Source: CADEEN01 sp031389585 (lineage in GTDB: Bacteria; Pseudomonadota; Gammaproteobacteria; Burkholderiales; Burkholderiaceae_C). Taken from it: a stretch of DNA of 10,589 nucleotides. Both the position numbers and the translations under genes were made by a program. This document shows positions 6,741 through 10,589 of this stretch, piece after piece. The first letter of the stretch is position 1. Each line of letters starts with the position of its first letter. The notes below the pieces were generated by a model that searched no databases, was not told the origin of the DNA, and was given only the letters and a program-made list of their open reading frames with translations. The stretch is from contig JANMSS010000051.1 of the NCBI GenBank assembly GCA_031389585.1, positions 1 through 10,589 on the forward strand. The letters run 5' to 3'.

Positions 6741-7640
6741 TCAATCCAGCTCGATGACGCGGTCGCCGGCGCCCGGCCGGCAGCCGTCGGCAATCGGCTG
6801 CCAGCCGCGGCGGATGACCACTTGGCGCTCGTTGTGGCACAGCTCAATGCGCTCGGCACCCGGCACGCGCTCGCGCACGAAGGCCTCGATCGACGCCGGC
6901 ATGGTGATGCGAAATTGCAGCGCGAACAGGTCCTCCTGCGGATGATCGTCCTGGTGCAGCCAGGGGACGAAGGCGGCGGCGAACATCAGCAGATGCGAGC
7001 CGACCTCGAAGGGCCGCGGCGCGTAGCCCCGCTCAACCAGCCACGCCTGTGCGCGGGCGCGCAAGTCGTCGGTGTCGCCGAGCGCGCCCCAGGCGGTGGC
7101 CAGCAGTTCGACCACCCATTGATTGCAGTTCTGGTAGCGCAGACTGAACGCATAGGCATTGGCGCTGTAAGTCGCGGCCAGCAGCCGCAGCGCGCGCGCC
7201 TTGTCGAGCGCGGCGCGCTCCAGCGCGTCGGCCTGCGCGCGCGGCAACAGCACGATCGAGATGAACCCGGTCGCCGGATCATCGGTGCCCAGCAGGAAGC
7301 CGGCCAGGCCCTGGTCGTACAGCCGCGGCCGGCGCTCATCGCAGGCGTAGTAGAGCTGGCGCACCGACCAGGGCGTGTTTTCGCTGGCCTTCAGGCTCAC
7401 GCCCGCATGCGAGTAGCGCACATTGAAGCGCCGCAGGTCCAGGCCCGAGCGTGAGATCAATGCGAGGGCCTGGCCGGAGTCGTCGAGCTCGCGCCTGACG
7501 ATGGCCGCGAACTGGAGCAGGCGGTCCTGCTGCTGCGCCGTCATCGGCGACGCGCGGTCGCAGACGCGCAGTGAGGCCGACGCCGCATGGCCCGTGGCCG
7601 CGCAGGCCCACAGGGCCACCGCCAGCCACAGAGCGCGCAT
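6741..7640 (-). CDS. DUF2145 family secreted protein
   Basis: The 299-residue product has a signal peptide (about residues 1-19, ending ATGHA) and matches the DUF2145 family of Proteobacteria by its conserved blocks: ISRSGLDLRRFNVRYSHAGV, WSVRQLYYACDERRPRLYDQ and YSANAYAFSLRYQNCNQWVV. No function is established to my knowledge. The blocks hold a conserved His (His78, in RYSHAG) followed about 94 residues later by a Cys (Cys172, in NCNQW). That order resembles permuted NlpC/P60 (papain-like) hydrolases; this is inference. The protein should act in the periplasm. The ATG at 7640 lies only 2 bp after the stop of the Ser-rich gene, so the two are translated together, and the Tat reductase gene follows after 54 bp. 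Confidence 0.85.
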   Translation of the reverse strand: MRALWLAVALWACAATGHAASASLRVCDRASPMTAQQQDRLLQFAAIVRRELDDSGQALALISRSGLDLRRFNVRYSHAGVSLKASENTPWSVRQLYYACDERRPRLYDQGLAGFLLGTDDPATGFISIVLLPRAQADALERAALDKARALRLLAATYSANAYAFSLRYQNCNQWVVELLATAWGALGDTDDLRARAQAWLVERGYAPRPFEVGSHLLMFAAAFVPWLHQDDHPQEDLFALQFRITMPASIEAFVRERVPGAERIELCHNERQVVIRRGWQPIADGCRPGAGDRVIELD

Positions 7641-7642
7641 GC

Positions 7643-8110
7643 TCAGAGCTTGAGGGCGCGCGGCTCGAGCTCTCGGTGCCAGTCGTCGGCGAGCACCAGG
7701 AAGAACGCCTCGCGCCCACTCGTCGCATCGGCGCGCGCAAACTCCACCCCGTACGGGCGGGGGCGCGCGCTGACGATGTCGCCGGGCACGATCGGACGCT
7801 GCGCCAGCACTTGCTGCGGGAGCTCGAGCCAGAGAATGCCTTCCCCGCCCGGCTTCAATGTGGCCTGCAGGTGCAGCCGCAACATGCCCGGGCGTTCAGC
7901 CACCCCGGCGACCTCGATGACCTTGTAGTCGCCTTGGGCCGTGGTGGGTTTGCGCTCCGAACTGTTGCTTGAACCGGCACTCGAGTCGGACGCGCTGCCG
8001 AGCGAGGCCGAGCCCGCACTCGAGGCGGAGGAGGCCAGGCTGTCAGCGAGGCAGGGCGTCGCGGTGGCGACCAGAAGCAGCGTCAGGCTGGCAAGGCGGG
8101 TCAGGGGCAT
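7643..8110 (-). CDS. Ser-rich secreted protein of unknown function, partner of DUF2145
   Basis: The product has 155 residues. Residues 1-22 are a signal peptide (LASLTLLLVATATPCLA). Residues 24-51 form a Ser/Ala/Gly-rich linker with 15 serines. From about residue 61 a compact, probably beta-rich domain follows, with conserved-looking stretches RPIVPGDIVSARPRPYGVEF and EAFFLVLADDWHREL. I do not recognise a named family, but I recall similar short proteins encoded next to DUF2145 in Burkholderiales. The ATG at 8110 has a good ribosome binding site (GAGGA, seven bases before it). The stop is 2 bp before the DUF2145 start. The protein is probably periplasmic, with the linker tethering or spacing the domain. 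The linker DNA contains repeated GCACTCGAG units and may vary in length between strains. Confidence 0.75.
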   Translation of the reverse strand: MPLTRLASLTLLLVATATPCLADSLASSASSAGSASLGSASDSSAGSSNSSERKPTTAQGDYKVIEVAGVAERPGMLRLHLQATLKPGGEGILWLELPQQVLAQRPIVPGDIVSARPRPYGVEFARADATSGREAFFLVLADDWHRELEPRALKL

Positions 8111-8183
8111 CAGGGCTCCTCAATGCAGTCGGCACAAGGCCTTGGCGGCGAGGATAACGCGCTACGTCTTGTTGCCTCTTGCT

Positions 8184-9122
8184 TTACTGCCGCCGGTATA
8201 CGTCGGTGCTGAGGTAGCGCAGCCCGGAGTCGCAAACGATCGTCACCACCGTGGCGCCGGACCCGAGGCGCTGCGCGATGCGGATCGCAGCCACCACGTT
8301 GGCGCCCGAGGAGGTGCCGGCGAACAGACCCTCCTCACGGGCCAGGCGGCGCGTCATGGCTTTGGCATCGGCCGTGCTCACGGTCTGGATTTCGTTGACC
8401 CGCTCGGGCTCCCACAACGGCGGCAAAAAGCCGATGCCGATGCCTTCGATCTGGTGCGATCCGCTGGGCCCGCCCGACAGCACCGCCGACTCCGCGGGCT
8501 CGACGGCCACGATGTGGATGCCGGGGCGGTGCGCCCACAGCGCATGCGTGGCGCCGTGGATCGCATGCGCGGTGCCCACCGCATGCACGAAGGCGTCGAC
8601 ATTGCCGCCCGTTTGCGCCCAGATTTCTTCGCCGAGAGGCCGGTAGCCGCGGCTGGCGTCGCTGTTGTTGAGCTGATCGCAGTACCAATGGCCCGGGCGC
8701 TGGCTGAGCTCGGCGGCCTTGGCGATCATGGCCTTGATCAGCGCCGCGTTGATCTTCTTGTCGTCACTGACCACGTCGGTGATGTGCGCGCCGAAGCCTT
8801 CCATCATGCGGCGCTTCTCATCGCTGAAGGCGTCGGAAAAAACGATCTCGAGCGCGTAGCCCTTGACCGCGCAGACCAGCGCCAGTGAAATGCCGGTGGT
8901 GCCTGCCGTGTACTCCACCACCGTGCCGCCGGGTCGCAGGCGGCCCGAGGCTTCGGCGCCTTCGATGGCCGCCTTGGCCATCCGGTCCTTCATGCTCCCA
9001 GTCGGGTTGGCGAACTCCAGTTTGGCCAGCACGCGCGCCGCGCCGGGCGGGACCACCTTGTGCAGTTCGACGAGCGGCGTGTTGCCAATGGCATCGAGCA
9101 CGTTGAGAGCAACGCTGGGCAT
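8184..9122 (-). CDS. Cysteine synthase-like PLP-dependent enzyme (fold type II), atypical substrate loop
   Basis: The 312-residue protein belongs to the O-acetylserine sulfhydrylase/cystathionine beta-synthase superfamily. NPTGSMKDR carries the PLP Lys (Lys45 from the ATG), GTSSGAN follows near residue 270, and CDSGLRYLST near the end holds the Ser that contacts the pyridine nitrogen. The substrate-binding loop, normally TSGNTG in CysK/CysM, reads TAGTTG within VVEYTAGTTGISLA, and the phosphate-side loop reads VGTAHAIHGA instead of GTGGT. It therefore fits a side branch often annotated only as cysteine synthase family protein; calling it CysK or CysM would overstate the case. The ATG at 9122 is preferred to the GTG at 9125 because AGAAGGA lies seven bases before it. 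It is divergent from the oxidoreductase operon at 9361; 73 bp separate it from the Ser-rich gene downstream. Confidence 0.85.
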   Translation of the reverse strand: MPSVALNVLDAIGNTPLVELHKVVPPGAARVLAKLEFANPTGSMKDRMAKAAIEGAEASGRLRPGGTVVEYTAGTTGISLALVCAVKGYALEIVFSDAFSDEKRRMMEGFGAHITDVVSDDKKINAALIKAMIAKAAELSQRPGHWYCDQLNNSDASRGYRPLGEEIWAQTGGNVDAFVHAVGTAHAIHGATHALWAHRPGIHIVAVEPAESAVLSGGPSGSHQIEGIGIGFLPPLWEPERVNEIQTVSTADAKAMTRRLAREEGLFAGTSSGANVVAAIRIAQRLGSGATVVTIVCDSGLRYLSTDVYRRQ

Positions 9123-9129
9123 CACGGGA

Positions 9130-9136
9130 TCCTTCT
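9130..9136 (-). promoter_or_regulatory. Ribosome binding site deciding the PLP enzyme start
   Basis: On the minus strand AGAAGGA is followed by seven bases to the ATG ending at 9122, but by only four to the GTG ending at 9125. Normal spacing therefore favours the ATG, one codon shorter. Confidence 0.6.
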
Positions 9137-9165
9137 CATTTTTGGATAGGAAATGCTACGCCGAT

Positions 9166-9334
9166 GGCGCCGACCCCGGTCGGTGCCGGCTGCCATGCGG
9201 TGCCGCGACGCTGTGCCCATTCTGTTGCCGGGGTGTTTCTTGCGCGTTGGCAACGCGGGAAACCTCGGGTCTCGTAGGTAGCCGTGTATCACCTTTGCGC
9301 CCAATCCCGGTGCAACACTAAGTCTGTCCGGACA
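9166..9334. promoter_or_regulatory. Divergent intergenic region with three inverted repeats
   Basis: The 235 bp between the divergent starts hold three separate dyads. At 9166-9187 GGCGCCGAC pairs with GTCGGTGCC around four bases (one G-T pair). At 9235-9263 GTTTC and CGCGTT pair with AACGCG and GAAAC around a GGC loop with a small internal bulge. At 9325-9334 TGTCCGGACA is a perfect palindrome 26 bp before the plus-strand ATG. They could be operators or, in RNA, 5'-leader hairpins. No convincing sigma-70 -35/-10 pair was found on either strand; TTGGCA at 9247-9252 has no partner at the right distance. The regulator is unknown. Confidence 0.4.
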
Positions 9335-9360
9335 CCGAGCCGCGCCTCAGGAGACCCGCC

Positions 9361-9987
9361 ATGCGTGTGATACCGATCGCCAGCCCGAGCGCCACCGACG
9401 CCTGCAGTGAAGGCACGGGTGAAGTGCCGAGGCTCAATCTGCCGCTGGCCCGGCGCGAGTTCCTGAAGGGTTCGGGCATTCTGATGGGCAGCATCGCGGC
9501 CGGCAGTGCGCTGGCGGCGCTGGCGCCTTCATCGGCCTGGGCGGTGGAGCTGAAAACACTGTCCACCGCCGAAGGCGAGGCGCTGATGAAGATGGGCCGC
9601 GTGCTCTACCCGCACAAGAAGCTGGCCGATGCGGTGTACGCGCTGCTGGCCAAGGACCTCGACGCCAAGGCCAGCGGCGACGCGGCGGCGGCCAAGCAAT
9701 TGCGCGAAGGCATCGCGGCATTGAACAGCGCGGCGGGCGGCAACTTCGCCAAGGCCCCGGCGAAGAAGCAGCTCGAGATCGTCAAGGCGATGCAAGGCCA
9801 ACCCTTCTTCGCCAGCGTGCGCGGCCAGTGCATTACCTCGCTGTACGACAACGACATGGCCTACGCCACCTTCGGCTACCCCGGCTCGGCGTGGGAAAAG
9901 GGCGGCTACATCACACGTGGGTTTCAAGACCTGAAGTGGCTGCCCGCACCGTCGCTGGCCGCCAGCCCCAAGCCCTGGTTCGGCTGA
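9361..9987 (+). CDS. Gluconate 2-dehydrogenase subunit 3-type small subunit with Tat signal
   Basis: The 208-residue protein has a twin-arginine signal ARREFLKGSGI (Arg31-Arg32), a hydrophobic core to about residue 57 and a likely cleavage after AWA (residue 61). The mature part (LSTAEGEALMKMGRVLYPH ... GFQDLKWLPAPS) resembles the small gamma subunit of membrane-bound FAD-dependent sugar or alcohol dehydrogenases (gluconate 2-dehydrogenase subunit 3 family). In these complexes the small subunit carries the Tat signal and brings the GMC flavoprotein across the membrane with it. The stretch before the Arg pair is 30 residues, longer than usual, but the ATG at 9361 has a strong ribosome binding site (AGGAGA, six bases upstream). 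The GMC gene starts 27 bp after this stop. The substrate cannot be told. Confidence 0.8.
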   Translation: MRVIPIASPSATDACSEGTGEVPRLNLPLARREFLKGSGILMGSIAAGSALAALAPSSAWAVELKTLSTAEGEALMKMGRVLYPHKKLADAVYALLAKDLDAKASGDAAAAKQLREGIAALNSAAGGNFAKAPAKKQLEIVKAMQGQPFFASVRGQCITSLYDNDMAYATFGYPGSAWEKGGYITRGFQDLKWLPAPSLAASPKPWFG

Positions 9988-10014
9988 CCTCGAAACCCCA
10001 ACCCGGAGACGGCA

Positions 10015-10589
10015 ATGGCGAAATTTGAAATGGGCGACGACTCGGTGGTCGTCATCATCGGTTCCGGTGCCGGCGGCGGCACGCTGGCCAACGAGTTGTG
10101 CCAGAAAGGCATCAAGGTGGTGGTGCTCGAAGCCGGCGCGCTGCAGTCGCAGGCCAGCTTCATCAACGATGAATGGAAGTCGTTCGTGCAACTGGCCTGG
10201 CTCGACGCCCGCACCACCTCGGGCAACTGGCGCATTGCGAAGGACTTTGCCGGCCTTCCGACCTGGATCTGCAAGACGGTGGGCGGCACCACGACGCATT
10301 GGGCCGGCGCGTCCTTGCGCCTGGAAGCGCACGAGTTCAAGGCCAAGACCACCTATGGCGAGATCAAGGGCGCCAACCTGCAGGATTGGCCGCTCACGTT
10401 GAAGGAGCTCGAGCCCTGGTACGGCAAGGCCGAAGACAAGATGGGTGTCACGCGCACCCACGGCATCCCGGGCCTGCCCGGCAACAACAACTTCAAGGTC
10501 ATGCACGCCGGTGCGAAAAAGCTCGGCTACAAGGACGTGCACACCGGCAACATGGCCATCAACAGCCAGCCGCGCGACGACCGCGGGCG
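10015..10589 (+). CDS. GMC family FAD-dependent oxidoreductase, N-terminal part (cut by window edge)
   Basis: The frame runs open from the ATG at 10015 (GGAGA five bases upstream) through the right edge, giving about 191 residues of an expected 500 or more. VVVIIGSGAGGGTLA (Gly16-Ser-Gly18-Ala-Gly20) is the Rossmann FAD-binding motif and VVVLEAG (35-41) ends the second strand with the ribose-binding Glu39. The stretch GGTTTHWAGASLRL at 90-103 is the GMC segment near the flavin. There is no signal peptide, consistent with export as a complex with the Tat-bearing small subunit encoded just upstream. The family includes membrane-linked gluconate, sorbitol, fructose and alcohol dehydrogenases that pass electrons to a cytochrome c subunit. 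A cytochrome gene would be expected beyond the window. The substrate is not identifiable from this part. Confidence 0.9.
   Translation, partial: MAKFEMGDDSVVVIIGSGAGGGTLANELCQKGIKVVVLEAGALQSQASFINDEWKSFVQLAWLDARTTSGNWRIAKDFAGLPTWICKTVGGTTTHWAGASLRLEAHEFKAKTTYGEIKGANLQDWPLTLKELEPWYGKAEDKMGVTRTHGIPGLPGNNNFKVMHAGAKKLGYKDVHTGNMAINSQPRDDRG

Noticed and set aside
9247..9252. TTGGCA as a -35 box for the FAD dehydrogenase operon
   Set aside because: No TATAAT-like hexamer lies 16-18 bp downstream, and the hexamer is part of an inverted repeat.
1..10589. CRISPR array, tRNA, rRNA, phage or toxin-antitoxin genes
   Set aside because: No regularly spaced direct repeats, cloverleaf-like sequences or matching gene products were seen on either strand.

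Overview
The window is GC-rich DNA whose gene content (class II fumarase, DUF2145 and DUF6064 proteins, Tat-exported subunits, short Burkholderiales-type intergenic repeats) points to a betaproteobacterium of the order Burkholderiales, probably near Comamonadaceae/Sphaerotilaceae. This assignment is by pattern recognition only. Most of it is an ordinary, densely coding chromosome with one scarred mobile-element site near the left end.

Layout: (1) 1-804 (+): the 3' end of a polysaccharide deacetylase gene, then an M20-family metallopeptidase gene that is cut off after about 97 codons. (2) 701-1129: remnant of an IS91/ISCR-type rolling-circle element on the minus strand. It has an oriIS-like end exactly where M20 homology stops, and the C-terminal tail of a transposase 260 bp further in. 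Its other end, most of its transposase and the rest of the peptidase gene are missing, so a deletion probably followed insertion. 1130-1397 holds nothing recognisable. (3) 1398-2378 (+): a cytoplasmic aldo/keto reductase, converging on fumC across a structured repeat that probably serves as a bidirectional terminator. (4) 9122 down to 2564 (-): a run of seven co-directional genes: cysteine-synthase-like PLP enzyme, Ser-rich secreted protein, DUF2145 protein, Tat-exported aldo/keto reductase, DUF6064 membrane protein, PbpG-like D,D-peptidase and fumarase C. Spacings are 73, 2, 54, 13, 106 and 50 bp, so the four genes between 8110 and 5051 look like one transcription unit. (5) 9361 to the right edge (+): a Tat-signal small subunit of the gluconate 2-dehydrogenase subunit 3 type and the N-terminal part of its GMC flavoprotein partner, divergent from the PLP enzyme across a 235-bp region with three inverted repeats.

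The most interesting material is the envelope-directed minus-strand cluster. Three of its proteins have an export signal (Ser-rich protein, DUF2145, Tat reductase), one is an integral membrane protein and the next gene is a murein peptidase. The DUF2145 protein shows a His-then-Cys motif order that could mean a permuted papain-like (NlpC/P60-type) fold. The second point of interest is the IS91-like scar. No CRISPR array, tRNA, rRNA or phage gene was seen.
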